From Drosophila pseudoobscura (taxonomy: Eukaryota > Arthropoda > Insecta > Diptera > Drosophilidae), in NCBI RefSeq assembly GCF_009870125.1, contig NC_046683.1:2542001-2606000 (forward strand): 64,000 nt of DNA, given 5' to 3'. Numbering within the stretch: position 1 is the stretch's first letter; each line of letters opens with the position of its first letter. The translations under genes and the position numbers were made by a program. Under the pieces are notes generated by a model. That model was not told where the DNA came from and did not search any database. It saw nothing but the letters and a program-made list of their open reading frames with translations. This document shows positions 11,601 to 24,743 of the stretch, piece after piece.

Positions 11601-12026
11601 AAGCATGAGTGGGAGTTGGAGTGGGTATGGGGAGTGAGAGTGGAAGTGGAATTTGCAAGCTCTGGAGTGAGAGAGCGAGGACTGCTGACTGCTGGCTCTC
11701 TCTTTCTGTATGGGTGTGTGTGTTTGTGTGTGAGCTTCCTGACACTCTTCCTGATGTTTGTGTTTGTGTGTGCATTCCAGGGATACACACACAATGTGCG
11801 TGCAGTGAAATGGAGTGAAAACGAGTGACCAGAAAAACAGCAAAAAAGCAAAAACAGAACAAAAGAAAAGAAAAGCAAGAAAAAAAACAGCAACAGTCGC
11901 TGCGCCCAGGCAACAGAGTGCGCCACCGATGTGAGCCGTGAGAGTGAAGGTATTTCCCCTGAAAAAAAACAAAAAGAAAAAAACAGCACGAAACCCCATA
12001 GTAAAACCAAAGAGAGAGTGAGAGAT
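8684..12026. other. Intergenic DNA and 5' leader of the first otopetrin gene
   Basis: No protein-coding exon is supported. Around 8830-8900 an imperfect direct repeat (GCCACTGYATRCAAGCAGTT) occurs twice. Possible 5' UTR splice signals include a CGT/GTAAGT donor near 10121 and a TTTTCCAG acceptor near 11010. From about 11300 the sequence becomes purine-rich with many GA, GTG and A-rich runs and leads directly into the otopetrin start at 12027. This makes it a likely long leader exon. Confidence 0.4.
10476..10500. repeat. Five tandem GGTAC units
   Basis: Five perfect head-to-tail copies of the pentamer GGTAC lie in noncoding DNA upstream of the first otopetrin gene. Confidence 0.85.
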
Positions 12027-15000
12027 ATGGATAGCTCGCCGGATCTGTCGCTGAAGCTGCGACGTGGGTCCAGTGATTCGCGGGACAATTTCTACATGGA
12101 TTTCGCCCAGGGCATCGACTCGGACATCGAGGAGGTGGACACCAACGCGACCACCACGGCCGCCGCCAGCACAAGCACGAGCACCAGCATCACCACAGCG
12201 GGGGATGCACCACTGCCACCGCCGCCCCTCCCAACAGTCTCACTCAGCGAGGAGATGCTCCTGCTGGTGGCACCGCCACCACCCCCGCTGGCGCCGCTGC
12301 TCGGCCAGCCGCTGCCCACGCTGACGGAGGCGGAGGACATGCCGCCGACGCCCACACCGCCGCCGATGATCGGTCATCCGCAGGCGGAGCCGCAGCTCAG
12401 CCTGGACTTGAGCATCGATATGGAGATGAGTCTGGACGCCACCTCGCCGCCAGGATCGCCCATCAATTCGGTGCTGGAGCTTGAGCTCATTCCGCCGCCG
12501 CCCCTTTCCCCCATGGAGGATGCCGGCCTGCGGACGGACGTAGACGACGATGGCGAGGAGACGGACGATGCGGAGGAGGCGGCAGCAGTGCCGCCGATGC
12601 TCATCCCCCCTCCCCCCATGACAGAGGAGTCTAGGGATGGGGCTGATGGTGCCGCAGCAGATGAGGAGGCAGAGGACGAGGCAGAGGCAGAGGAAGAGGA
12701 GGATGAAGAAGATGATGATGATGATGACAAGTCCACACCGCCACCACCATTGCCGCCACTGCCCTCAAATCTGTCGTATGTCCAGGGCAACGTCACCCCG
12801 CCCCTGACCAAATCCCCCTCGAACTCACCATCGCCACCGGTGACGCCACCGCCCTGCCCGGAACTGAATCTCACGCGAATGGTGTCGCCACCGGCGCAGC
12901 ACATCAGTCAGATACCACCACTGACGCCCTCCTCCGAGAGCGACCAAGAATCACAGCCCGATTCCCCAAATCCACGATCTCTGCCAGAGCCAGAGCCAGA
13001 ACCAGAGCCAGAGCCAGAGCCCGAAACGCAAGAGGAGGAGGAGCCAGAGCAGGAGCCTAAGGAGGAGCTAGAACCAGAACCAGAGCCCGTGAGCGGCAGG
13101 GATTACAGCCGGTCGCTGGACAACGAGGATGAGTCGACCACCATTACCACTCCACCGAGCAACGGGTATTCGGCCTCCTCGATCATTGCCCCACCGCCAG
13201 AGCACTTTGCGGAGTTGGATGAGGACAGCGTGGGCGGAGGAGCAGGACGTGGGCTCTTCATTCCTCCGCCGCCCCTGAGCATGGACATGGAGGAGCCAGA
13301 GCCCTACGAGGAGCCCATTACCCAGGAAGACGACGAGGATCCCCTATCCGTGGACAGGGAGGAGGGACACGCCGACAGCATCAGCTCCCCACGAGCCGCG
13401 AGCATCGCCAGCGGCGGCATCATGTCCACCAGCGGGGCCATAGCGGCCATGGCAGCCAACGCCGCTCCTGGCAGCGGCTCTCCCAAGCTCTCGGAGAGTC
13501 GCGGTCCCAGCCGCACCGGCAGCCAGCGCTCCGCCACTGCAGCGGGCATTCTCTCGCCACAGGCATCCCTCAAGTCGCAGGCATCCATCAAGTCGCAGTC
13601 GCTATCCCACTCCCAGTCGCACTCGCAATCCTCCGGCAAGAGTCCCGTGGCATCCATCAAGTCCAGCTCCCAGCGTGTCCAGAGCCCGCCCGTGGGCGAA
13701 GGGGCTCCGGTCATGCCTTCGCCGCCACTGATGCGCAGTCCGCCGCCGGAGCAGGCCCGCCAAATGCACAGTCCGCCAAGGATCACAACGCCGCCGCGCG
13801 TCTGCAGTCCTCCACTGGTCAGCAGTCCACCCAAGCTAGCGGAGACGGCAGCAGCAGCCGCCGCAGCCGCCGTCACAGTCACAATCAAGGATCAGCCGAT
13901 CGTCAGGTAAGCCACAGCCCAGAGGCGGGAGAACCCATAGAAGTTTTGATTTGTAGGATGGGTGGTTGATTGATATTTCAATCATTTGGATGGGTGATCA
14001 CTTAAAGAAGATTCCTTTCAATCGATGGAATTCTTTGGGGATCATTTATTCGATATTTGAATACGGATATGAATATATGGAGATTGCTAAGATTCAAAAA
14101 CAGATTCAAATTAAAGTTGTGGGACTCCGCGAAGAGCTCTTCATCGATCGAATTCACATGGAATCACTGATGATTCTCACTCTAAAAAAATCTACCAGCC
14201 CCAAACGCCTATCTAATTGTCACATCGTGTCTGGCGTTTGGGGCGTCTATTATCCCCTGGCTGTCCTTGTTCTAGCACTTTACTAATTGCATAAGCTGCT
14301 CATCATCATCAACATCATCATCATTATGAGAAACAGCAGCAGCAGCATCCTCATCATTGCACTCAATCTCTCGCCTAACTACATTCCCAGCCAGGCAGCC
14401 AGTGCATTCTCATAGTCATCAGCCTCCATTAGTCTGCTGCTAATAGCTCTACAAAAACTGTTTAACTCGTACGGCGACTCAACCCACAACCCTCAACCCC
14501 ATCCCCCGACTCTGCCCCATCTCTGTTATCCAGCATCCTCCATTTGACGTTGTCTGCATCCTTCTCCCCTTCATTCCGTTGTGCATTAATTAAACATCAC
14601 GTTTCCAGTGCAACACCCTGACAAGTTTCACGCCGAAGCCATAGTCAGAGCCACAGCCAGAGCCGGTGTCACACGACGTATGCGGCATTTGAAGTGCGTA
14701 TACAGGTCCGACTGCCTGCCTTCTGCCTTCTACCTTCTGCCTCCTGCCGGCCGCCACTCGATTGGCTTGACATGCACAAATTGTTGCAAAGCGGAATGTA
14801 TGCAAAAAAAAAAGAGCTACAGGATTCTCCCGGCCAGTCACCTGGGGACTCCTGCAGCACAATGTTGTCGTCTGGCCGTTGCCATGCCCATTATACGTAT
14901 TACGGGACTAAATTGCCGCAAGGCACCGCAAACACCACACAACCACCGCACCATCGCACCACCGCCCGCACTTAAGCACCACGCACCCTTAGCCCGACCG

Positions 15001-18000
15001 CAAAATAGGTCAATTGAAAGTTTGTTGTGCCTTGTGTTTGGACGAGTGCCACGACCCCAACAAGAGTCCGTCCCGTTTTTGTTTCAATTGCGGTTTCTGT
15101 TTGCCCTCTGTCCAGATGCAACGACTCCCAGGAACCAGGCTCCACCCCACCCTTAATGGACATTTCCAGGCCAGAGTACGCGGCCAATTCTTTTGTATGT
15201 CTTGTGCCCCAATGAATACTTGATGCCCTCCGGCCGCAGACATTTTGAGAGAATACCGGAGGGTCGAGCAGGAAATTAGCAAATCAAATTGTAGTACGAG
15301 CAAAAGCTAGACACGAAAGGTTAGGCGGGTCATCGGGGTCACCTGATGCGGAAAGCCGAGTGTTGTCGTTCACTTTTTATGCAAACTTCCCTGATCCACA
15401 TTCCATTTCCATTTACATTCCTTTAAGCGATCGATTTGTAATTGAGAATGCAGATATAGTGATATGTGGTCGGGGTCACCTATTCCTAAGAATGATTCAG
15501 TGATCACCAAGGATCTTAGCCAACCTAACCATCATCTGAGATGAGGCTGCGCTATTTGTTCATATTGGTATTATGTGCACCATCAAGTGGCTCAAGTGAA
15601 CCGAAGAAACGCGCAGATCCGAACCAGTCGAAGGGCGGTGTCGAATGACCCTTAAAAGTGACCCCGACACACAATAATTAACTTTCAACCAGGTTTGCCT
15701 GGTTTGTGTTCACTGTACACCACTGCAATTGAATGGAAATGGAAGGGCCCTGGAAGGGTTCTGTCGCTTTTCGCCCTCTGTGACTTTGTGGCATGCACCC
15801 AGTCCCAGTCCCTGTCCCACTCCCACAGCACTCCCGGGACTTTATTCATCATCCATTTATGCAACAGTCGAGTGGGAAGGAAGGAAGGGAGCAGGACCTG
15901 GCTGGGGACTGAGGACTGTGGCTGTTGTATCGTCGGGTTAACAACCCCAACGAAAAAAAGCAAAACAGGAGAATGACGCCATAAAGTATGCAGCACGCTT
16001 TTAGAAATCTGATTACAAGTGCGCTTGAGTGCATGACCCACACAAACCACAGGCTCACACATACACACACACACAATACACTCTGCAAGCACTCGACACG
16101 CGCTAGAGCATTGTTTGCCCCGTCTCCCGCTTGTTGCATGGTGGCGGCTGCGTCGCTAGCTGTGCTTTGGCCTCATGTCAAGGTTATTTGATAAGCCCCA
16201 CCCCCCGCCTAGGGCTAGAACTTGTTGCGATTCCAGTTCCTTGTTTGCATTTGCATTCGTAATCCTCCATATGCCATAATGATGCCCTGCCCATGCTCTT
16301 CTCCGGAAGGAGAATCCTTTCAAGGATGTCAGTGATTTGAATGTGAATAAATGATGCGCGGCATGATCGCGGATGGCATGGGAGGCGTGTGAAGCAGGTA
16401 TTCAGTCTCATATTTGGGGAGTGCTTCCTGAAGCACCACCTGTCAGGCAGCCCTCATGGGGGTCATGTGTCGTGTCATGCGGTGTTTGGTGTTTGGTGTT
16501 CGGTGTGTGGGGGGCCCCGTCTTAATTAAACATCGCAATCACATGCACGAGCCCAGAGCATATTTCATATTTCCATTTGGCCAGCAAACAAACATTGTGT
16601 GCCATCCATCTAATGCCAGACAGACAGCTAGCTGCCTCTGCCTCTCCATTCAGTACGGTGCGGGCCAACAGTGGTATTTCATTCTGTTCTGTTCGCATTC
16701 AGAGTACAAAGAATACTTGCAAATGAATAAGTGGTTGTACATCCCAATCCTCACTGATCTGTTGCAATCATTCCAGGAGACTAGCTACATATAAGATACA
16801 TTTTACCAATCAATAATCCAAAGTACTACCTTCAATCTCTTGATTGTCGATCGCTTTAGCTTTAGCTTACACCCCCATTCTCTTCGTTAGAAGACATCAG
16901 AGCTCACGTTCAGTCCACGATTCCTTACTATAGACCCTCCACAGAGCTTTCTTTGATTTTCTAGCCACCCGATCGCAGTTCTTTGGCTATGGCTATGGCT
17001 ATGCTCTACTGCTACTGAAACGCACTGTACCATACATATTTGTACAGATTTGTGCTCTGTGGCACTAGACGACGATTAGTCTCAATTGCTTTCGAGAATG
17101 GGACAGTCGGGACGGGAACTTCCATTCATTAAGTTTCGTGTGTTTCTGTTTGGTATCGCATCTGTGATTAAGTGCAATTTACGAGCACACGCTGTTTGTG
17201 TATCTGTATCTGTGCCTGTATCTGTGTCCCCCACCTTGGGAATGGAATACTACTGTACGGGCGGGAATGGGGGTAGAGTGGGTTCCCATCCGGAAGGCAA
17301 CCTCCTAAATGTACCCTCCAAGCACACAAGTCTATAAATACATAGGTGCTATTCTCGTATTCTCGACTTCCAGAGCAGTGATCCATCTAGATGTAGATCC
17401 AGATTCAGGTCTCAGCGATCTCAAAGTTCAACAGGCCATTCAGATCCAGCGAAAGTCAAGTTCAATGAATCGTAATCTTGCGAAGCAAATTCCGGGATAT
17501 CTTTATACATATATGCTATATGTATACACTGAGAGGAATTTGTGAAGGGATTTACGATAGAGAACAGGGAATATCTAACATAGTATACGGTGCTAGTTAA
17601 AGGAAGTGAAAGATATTTCAAGATTATAGGATTCCTTTGAAGTCGATTATTCCCTGAATCATACTTTGTAATCTGGCCCCAGCTCCGAAGGGATTATGAC
17701 TATGACTCCTTTTGTAGTAAGCAAACCATAATTTACATCCTACATCCCACATATGTATATTCGCAAACTGGTGGCTTTTCCCCTCAGTGTAGCATACATA
17801 TAGATATGTACATTTGCGTGATCATTTGTGGTCCGTTCGCACAATGACGACGGAAATGTCTGGCATCCGATATAATGGAAGCCGCCACACACCGATGCAC
17901 CGTATAAAGAGATGCTTGTACGTACCACTGATTCGAAGGGGGGATTCTGATTCCGATTCCGTCCATTATTTAATTAAGCCGTCTCTCCATGCATCTGTAT

Positions 18001-21000
18001 CTGTATCTGTGTGGTTGTGTCTGCAACAGTATCTCAATCCAAATCCGAATCGGTGGCTGCCTCTGCAAAACCGAGGACGGGCTTTGGGGCCATCATTCAG
18101 TGAACCAACGTCAACCATGCATTCCACATCCTCATCCATTTCCAGCAGCAGCAGCAGCACCGCCGAGCCACCGATCGCAACACTGAGCTTCCAGGATGAG
18201 CAGAAGACCCAAACGCCACAGCCACAGCCACAGCTGCAGCCACAGCCGAAGCCAGTGACTACTCAACCACGGACGCACTTCACCAGCAGCCACCATCACT
18301 ACCATTTGCCGCACCAGTTCCAGCATCCGCACCACCAGAACCACCACACGCACAGCGTTCGCGTACCCACGCCCACTGTCCCCAGCAGCTATGCCCCGCC
18401 GCCGCCACCGCCCACCGATGACGGCTTCCCCGAGTACAGCCGCAAAAGCTATATCCCGGCCATGGCCGCTCCTGTCCTCAGCTCTTCGCTGCTGTCAGCA
18501 GCCTCCGGCGAGGGTGCCGCAGCCCATGTGACGGCGGCCATTTCGCCTGGCCGCGCATCGGCCCGCTCCGGCTCCCAGCACCATGTGACCATCGACGAGT
18601 CCAGTCTGCCGCGCAAGAGCAGCGTCAGCGTGGTAGAGGCCTCGGCCGGACCCAGTGGCATTGTCGTCGGTGGCGGCGACGGGGACGGCGATCGCGACGT
18701 CGGAGGCGGCGGTGGTGGCGGTGGCGACAGCTCCGATCCACCATCTTCACCTGGGAGCAGCTCCCAACAGGTGAGCGGCAGCCAGGCGGACGGACAGCTG
18801 GCCTTGATGTACCACTCGCACCAGCTGACCAATTATCCGGCCATCCTGCCGGCCATCAAGCGCACCCATCGGCCATCGTTCGTCTATCCGCCAATGCCCA
18901 GGGTCAAGGCGTAAGTTGAAGATGCCTCAGATCACTAAAATGATTCTCTCTAATTGATGTTCTCTCTTCGCAGTGGCGATGCTCTGGCCACACTTTTCTC
19001 CGCCCTGTACGGAAAGCTGCTGGTGGTCATGGGCGTGGCATTTCCCATGGCCGAGGTTATTTCCACCTACATACCGCCATCGTTCTACGAGGTGAGTGAA
19101 CAGTGTTGGCAAATTCTTAGCAGTGTTTGAAAGGGAAACATAGAATGAGGAAAGAATTGCATTCAAAAATAACTTCTTTCGGCTTACATTTATCGAAATC
19201 AAAACGATTTCGTGCTTAGTTCATTCCAAGTCATTAAACATATTTTTTGATTAGAAAACCATCTCTTCAGAATTGTAACTTCTTCAAATTTATGTCCGGG
19301 CGTCGTGCGATTGTGACCCTTGGTTGAAAGAATGAAAGAATTTCATTCGAAAATCCGCAAAATGGAGCATTTGGACGAACCCATTCACACAAATAGCTTT
19401 CAAATCATTTCAATAATCTCGTACTCTTTTCAGGTATACTATCTATATTTGTATATTGGTAGCATGATCTTTCTGCTGTTCATGTACGCCACGTTGCTGT
19501 GGGGTCGCCCCAAGCTACCAACACCCATGGGTAAGTGCCGCCTGCCACTGGTGAGGGGGAGATGAGATGCATCATAATAAATCCTTGTCTTTGTGCAGCC
19601 ACATCACCGAATAAAACAACAAAGACCAGCACCTCGGACAGCATGGACGAGTCGGACACGGACAGCACCTCGAACCATCGGCGCCTGCCACCGCCCATCC
19701 AGGTGCGGCGTCCATCCCTGCTGTCACCCCTGGGCAGGCAGCATCACTATGGCAGCTTCTATCTGCGCATGGGCGCTGTGGGTGAGTGTCCCTGATGGTC
19801 CTCCGCCTTCTCTCAGTGTCCCCATGGAAACTAAATGCCTTTTGAAACGTTCTTATAGCTTTCGGGATTGGCAGCATGATCTATTCGGGTCTGGAGTTTG
19901 GGCAGTACTTTGAACTGAATCCGGACACCAAGTGCCACAATGTGCTGCTAGCATTGACGCCGGCCACCCGGATGGCCTTCATCTTCATCCAGATGTACTT
20001 CATCTTCCTGAACAACGAGCAGATCAAGGTGTACCGCTACAAGATCATCGCCCGCTTCGGCCTGATGCACATGATCGGCACCAATCTGGCCGTCTGGCTG
20101 AACGTGCTCATCCAGGAGACGAAGCACGAGATTCTCACCTTTTACAATCCGGAGAACCGCACGCTGCGCATCTCGCATCGCATTCCGGGCCACTCACGCG
20201 GGCATGCCGTCATTCCAGTGCACGATCCGACGGCGCACTTGAGGGTGGCTCGAGGCCTGAAGGGCCCCTACCAGATCTTCGAGTGCCGGCGCACCAACAT
20301 CATCGGAACTTTGGTGCAGGACGCCTCGCCCTTCCTTTTTCCGTGCACCATCGAGTACTCGCTGATCTGTGCCGCCATCCTGTACGTCATGTGGCGCAGC
20401 ATCTCGCGACCACAGAGCAATCCGCCGCAACGCCCGGACATGATCAGCTCGCCGATGAAGCGCTCACCCCACCACTACTCCGTGGACTGTGCACGGGCCC
20501 ACAAGGGCCTCTTTGTGGGCATCCTCATCCTGGTGCTGACCATCATCTCGCTCATCATATTCTTTGTGCTGATCTCGCGGCCGGAGTTCGTCTCGATGGC
20601 CGTCACCGAAGTGACCATATGCGAGCTTCTCATCTACGGCACGGCCACGATCGCCACTCTGGTGGGGATGATCCAGATCCGGCATCTGCAGTACGATGCC
20701 TACCGCAGCTTTTCTCTGGACGATATCCTGCTGGTGGGCGCCCAGACGGGCTCCTTCCTGTACAACATCTTCACGGTGATCGCGGGCCACTTTACGCTGC
20801 GCAGCGACGACATGCTGGTGCCCATCAATGCCCTGGCCTCAATCGTGCAGACCGCCTGCCAGACGATGTTCATTCTGGACGCCAGTCGACGCCAGGCCGT
20901 CAGCCCCGAGCACATCCGCAAAAAGCCCGGCCGGGAGATCGTCACGTTCATGCTGGTGGTGAACCTGGCCATGTGGGCGATCAGTACGCTGGAGAAATCG

Positions 21001-21165
21001 CGCGCCGAATCGCATCCCATCCAGCTGAACTTCTACGGGCTGTGGGCCTGGACCATCATCACGCATGTGTCCATGCCGCTGGCCATATTCTATCGCTTCC
21101 ACTCGACCGTGTGCCTGTGCGAGATCTGGAAGCGGGCCTACAAGCTGAAGCCCACGTATATGTGA
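12027..21165 (+). CDS. Otopetrin-like proton channel 1, six coding exons
   Basis: Exons 12027-13906, 18146-18910, 18974-19091, 19434-19530, 19599-19781 and 19859-21165 join in phase (all GT-AG) to 1449 aa. The start is ATG 12027; upstream in-frame codons lack ATG. Residues 1 to about 881 are disordered: acidic and polyproline blocks, an EPEPEPEP run (about 13010-13090), then a Ser/His/Gln-rich exon with a Gly run. Hydrophobic segments begin at the third exon, and the last exon carries most of the membrane domain, with otopetrin features such as FYRFHSTVCLCEIWK at the end. Otopetrins are plasma-membrane proton channels; Drosophila OtopL proteins act in acid taste. Which of OtopLa, b or c this is cannot be decided here. 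An ATG at 18117, in frame with exon 2, could start a shorter isoform. The UGA at 21163 is followed by a long open frame, annotated separately. Confidence 0.9.
13907..18145 (+). other. Large intron 1 of otopetrin-like gene 1
   Basis: About 4.2 kb lie between a CAG/GTAAGC donor and a CATTTCCAG acceptor. No internal exon in the correct phase was found. The 3' end (17.8-18.1 kb) is open in the exon 2 frame, so an alternative promoter and first exon there, with start at 18117, is possible. Confidence 0.55.
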
Positions 21166-21558
21166 GAATTCGCCCGCTCGCGCATTCAGAGCATTGCGCA
21201 GCAGCAGCAATTCTGCGAGGATCTCAAGACGAACCTCTCCTACTGCTACTGCTCCACGACCCTCGCCGGCGGCGAGCTGGAGACCGTCGAGGAGGTGGAC
21301 AGCGGTGAAAGTGCCAACACCAACACTGGAGAGGCGGCAGGTTCGGGATCGGGTTCGGGTTCAGGTTCAGGATCCGGTTCGGGATCCGGTTCGGGATCGG
21401 GAGCGGTGCCTGAAGATCAGGAGAAGATTGAGGCTGAGGCTGGCAAGGAGGAAGTGAAAGATGCCCTGGGCGGCGACAGTGGGCGGCGTGCACTGTCGCC
21501 GCAGAGCCTCAACACGGAGAAGGCCTTCTGTCCGGTCTACGTCATAAATGGTGAATGA
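21163..21558 (+). CDS. In-frame C-terminal extension after UGA (readthrough candidate)
   Basis: After the UGA at 21163-21165 the same frame stays open for 130 codons to a second stop (TGA, 21556-21558). The segment uses GC-ending codons like the exon before it. It encodes a Gln-rich helix-like part, a Cys/Tyr-rich patch (LSYCYCST), an acidic stretch, a (Gly-Ser)n linker and an acidic/Lys tail ending FCPVYVINGE. No GT-AG intron that removes the UGA and keeps frame is visible; the nearest would be 34-49 bases and out of frame. A GCGCA/TGCGC hairpin lies 15 bases past the stop. Stop-codon readthrough is common in Drosophila and UGA is the leakiest stop. Alternatives are A-to-I editing of UGA to UGG, a recent nonsense mutation, or an assembly error. 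Confidence 0.65.
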
Positions 21559-24500
21559 GTTTACGCGCACTTTGAGTTCATTGACGCAACAAGCGGCCAT
21601 GAGCTCAGCTTTGTTTAGGATACGCACCCGCCATAAGCCATAAGCCATAAGCCATACGTCATAAGCCACACAAGAGAAGGAGCACCAGTAGCACCCACCA
21701 CAGCGCACATCACCCACCAAAATCGTCATGAAACCACCATCATTTTTGGGGCGGGTGCCAAGCAAAAGAGATAATCCCTATCCCCCTCAAACGAAAACAA
21801 AAAATAAAACAAAAAAACATATCCGCCAAATCGGAAACGGAAATCAGAAACAAAAACAGAAACGGAAAGGCGATGCATAAATAATCGCAAGCCCACGCAA
21901 TATCGTAAATGGTTTAATCAATATGACAGTTCTGGTAGATAATACCCGTACTCGTACTCGTATCTGTAGGTGGATATTCAGAGCATATACAAAAATATAC
22001 CCTAAAAGTGTTGACTGTCTCTCTTTCGACCGAATCATGCATTTTATATATATGATATATATACTAGTATTGTATTTATATATAGAGACTGACTGCTGAC
22101 TGTGTGGGTTCTTCGAGCAATCACCACACCATGAAGTATTCATCTAATGATCCTAAAGATCATAGAACTAAATACAATATAAAACGGTATACGCATAGAG
22201 CATATATACATATACTACTAGAGTCCTGCAGGAATATCCAAAGTGTTCACAAGCACTCACAAAACTCTTTCGAAATTGCTCAAACAATCTCTACCAGAAG
22301 ATCATATGGAGAAGGCGTTCAGTCCCGTTCTGCTCGAATGCTTCGAAGTATTTCAAAGTGTGTCGAAGGACTGATTCGGTTGTGTGTTCATGCAGGAAGT
22401 GAAAGAGCAGCAAAAAAAAAATTGAAAATAAAGAAGAGCTGAAAGAGAAGGAGATGATTCATCAACCCCACCAAAAATCAACCACAGAAAGTTTATAAAA
22501 AAAAACACCACTCGTACTACATAGTAGACGGTATAGACAGTATAGCACATAAATATATATACACATACTCGTATGTAGATGGTCTATGCTATCCATAACA
22601 CCATTCCCTACCATCATTCCCCTACCCTACCATCGCCTATCGCCCCACATTAATGGATCGTTTGTTGAAACTCCTAGTTTATCACAGCGTTAATAATGCA
22701 TTTTATTAAGTAATTTTTGGATGGGTTAAGATCTTGTTAGGACCTTGTTTGCCACCCCAGAAGCGGATAGGTTTTTTGTGATACAAATTTGTGTTTTTGC
22801 TTGTTCCGATTTAAACTGATTCTTTAACTATTATATTAACCAAATCTTTCAGTATTAAAAAGCAAAAAAACAAAACAAAAAAAATTAAAGAAAAATGGAT
22901 AAAAAGCTCAAAAACTGTAGAGAGACAAATCACCAGATAACACCTACTATAAGGCGCACAAATCTACATATATAGATTAAAGCAATTTTAAGGATATATA
23001 TGAATATGAATGTCTGTTTTTTTTGTGTCTACCATAAGGGTATAAGATATATCTATGCATATACTATATATACATATAGGATTAGACTCCACATACATTT
23101 ACGATACGCGATTGTCTTGTATATTTTGTCAATGCCAAAGAGTTCTTTAAGCTTAAGTTGAGATTACTTTCCTCTTCGATACTGATACTGATACTGACGA
23201 TGGTGTGAACGACTTGACCATCCGACCGACTCATCCATTGTACTATATTCAAACGTTATTAATGCCAAAACTGATACCAAAAATAGTACGAAGAAGAACC
23301 ACGAACCACATGAACCACAAAGAGATGAACACTTATACATAATAAATTAGTTATTTCAATTTTATACTCGATACTAAATTTTTAAACTAGAATTAAACTG
23401 TAACTTTGTATGCATTTTCTTATATATGTATTTATTGTACACCGACTTTGGACACTGCTCAAAAACAAAAAAACCAAAAAACGAAAAAATTAAAAAAATC
23501 AAATTGAAATTGTATTACTTAGAATTTATTGTACTCTACTCGTAAGTAGAAGTTGGGCTATGAAATGCCACGAAACTCATTAGAGGAACTCCTATTCCGA
23601 GTATTAGGAAAACCGGATTCAAACGAATCGGTTCGAACACGAAACAAAAAATAACATTTTAAGCAAAATAATAAAGAGAAAACAAAAAAAAAAGTAACAA
23701 CATATAGTATTCAAGTTATACCCAAAAGCAAAACCAAAACCAATTGAAAATCAAAATAAATGTAATACTCGTAATTGTGGGACGCAATTGAACGTCCTAA
23801 CAATTCCATTCCAGTTCCATTCGATATTTACTGGTCCATTGCCAACTTTCGCCGCTCCTAATGTTCCATTTCCATCTTTTTGTACAAGGGAAGGAATTTC
23901 GGGAAGAAATCTCAGATTGACATCCATTCTTTAGATCCATTTTAATCGTGCTTATATTTCACTGTTTCATTCCAGCGGTTTCGAGAAAAATCTGTGCTTG
24001 CTTTCTACAGATATAAAGACATCTAATTGAAAAGAGATTCCACTGAAAGATTTCTCAATCATCTCACAACAAACTCTATGCTTCGTAAGCAACAGCATTG
24101 TAAAGAGAAATATCCTACTGTTCCATTGAAATTATAATTGATTCATATATTGATTGATATATATATACATATATATATATATACATATATGATTCAATGA
24201 TACCAATAAGATTATCCATAGTTAAGGAATTTAGAAAATATAAATATAAATATATGTAATGTTCTATGATATTATAGTCTCGACTTGCATGTGGATTGTG
24301 TGTTTCTATAAATATGGATGTTTCTGTTATATTTGACACAAGTCAACTTGTTCTAATCATTCCAATGGGGATGTTTCATTCCCCTAAAGGTATTCCACTA
24401 ATTTATCATGTTGGATCGTAATGTATCACTGTTTCTTTCCATTCCATATTCGCATTCCACTGTTCCATTGTATTCCTTTCCCTAGATATATGTAACTCGA

Positions 24501-24743
24501 CTTAACCCGAAACAAGGAAGTTTGTATTAAGTGTTACAAGTATTTATATTAACAATAATGCCTATGAAGATAATAAAAAGAAATACATCAAAACACCAAA
24601 ACCCGCAACCCGAAATCAAAGCCAGGAAACAGACAACAGAAAGCAGAAAACAGATAAAAGTAATAAACTAGTCGTGAATGTTCCCCCAAATGCTATATTG
24701 ACTATAAAAGTGCAGTAAATATGCAATAAATATGAATAATAAA
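21559..24743 (+). other. Long 3' UTR of otopetrin-like gene 1
   Basis: About 3.2 kb of AT-rich DNA has no coding potential and ends at two close AATAAA signals (24725-24730 and 24738-24743). Earlier AATAAA-like hexamers (about 23340 and 23670) could give shorter forms. A seven-base tandem repeat (CCATAAG, four to five units) lies at 21630-21668. The true 3' end is inferred. Confidence 0.45.

Noticed and set aside
11153-12174. Long minus-strand ORFs (311, 289 and 182 codons) opposite the otopetrin 1 leader
   Set aside because: They are low-complexity Leu/Phe/Ser/His translations of a purine-rich leader, with no domain and overlapping frames.
19932-21308. 458-codon plus-strand ORF in the +2 frame of the last otopetrin 1 exon
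   Set aside because: It is the shadow of a GC3-biased membrane-protein exon. The composition is His/Arg/Ala/Pro-rich without hydrophobic segments.
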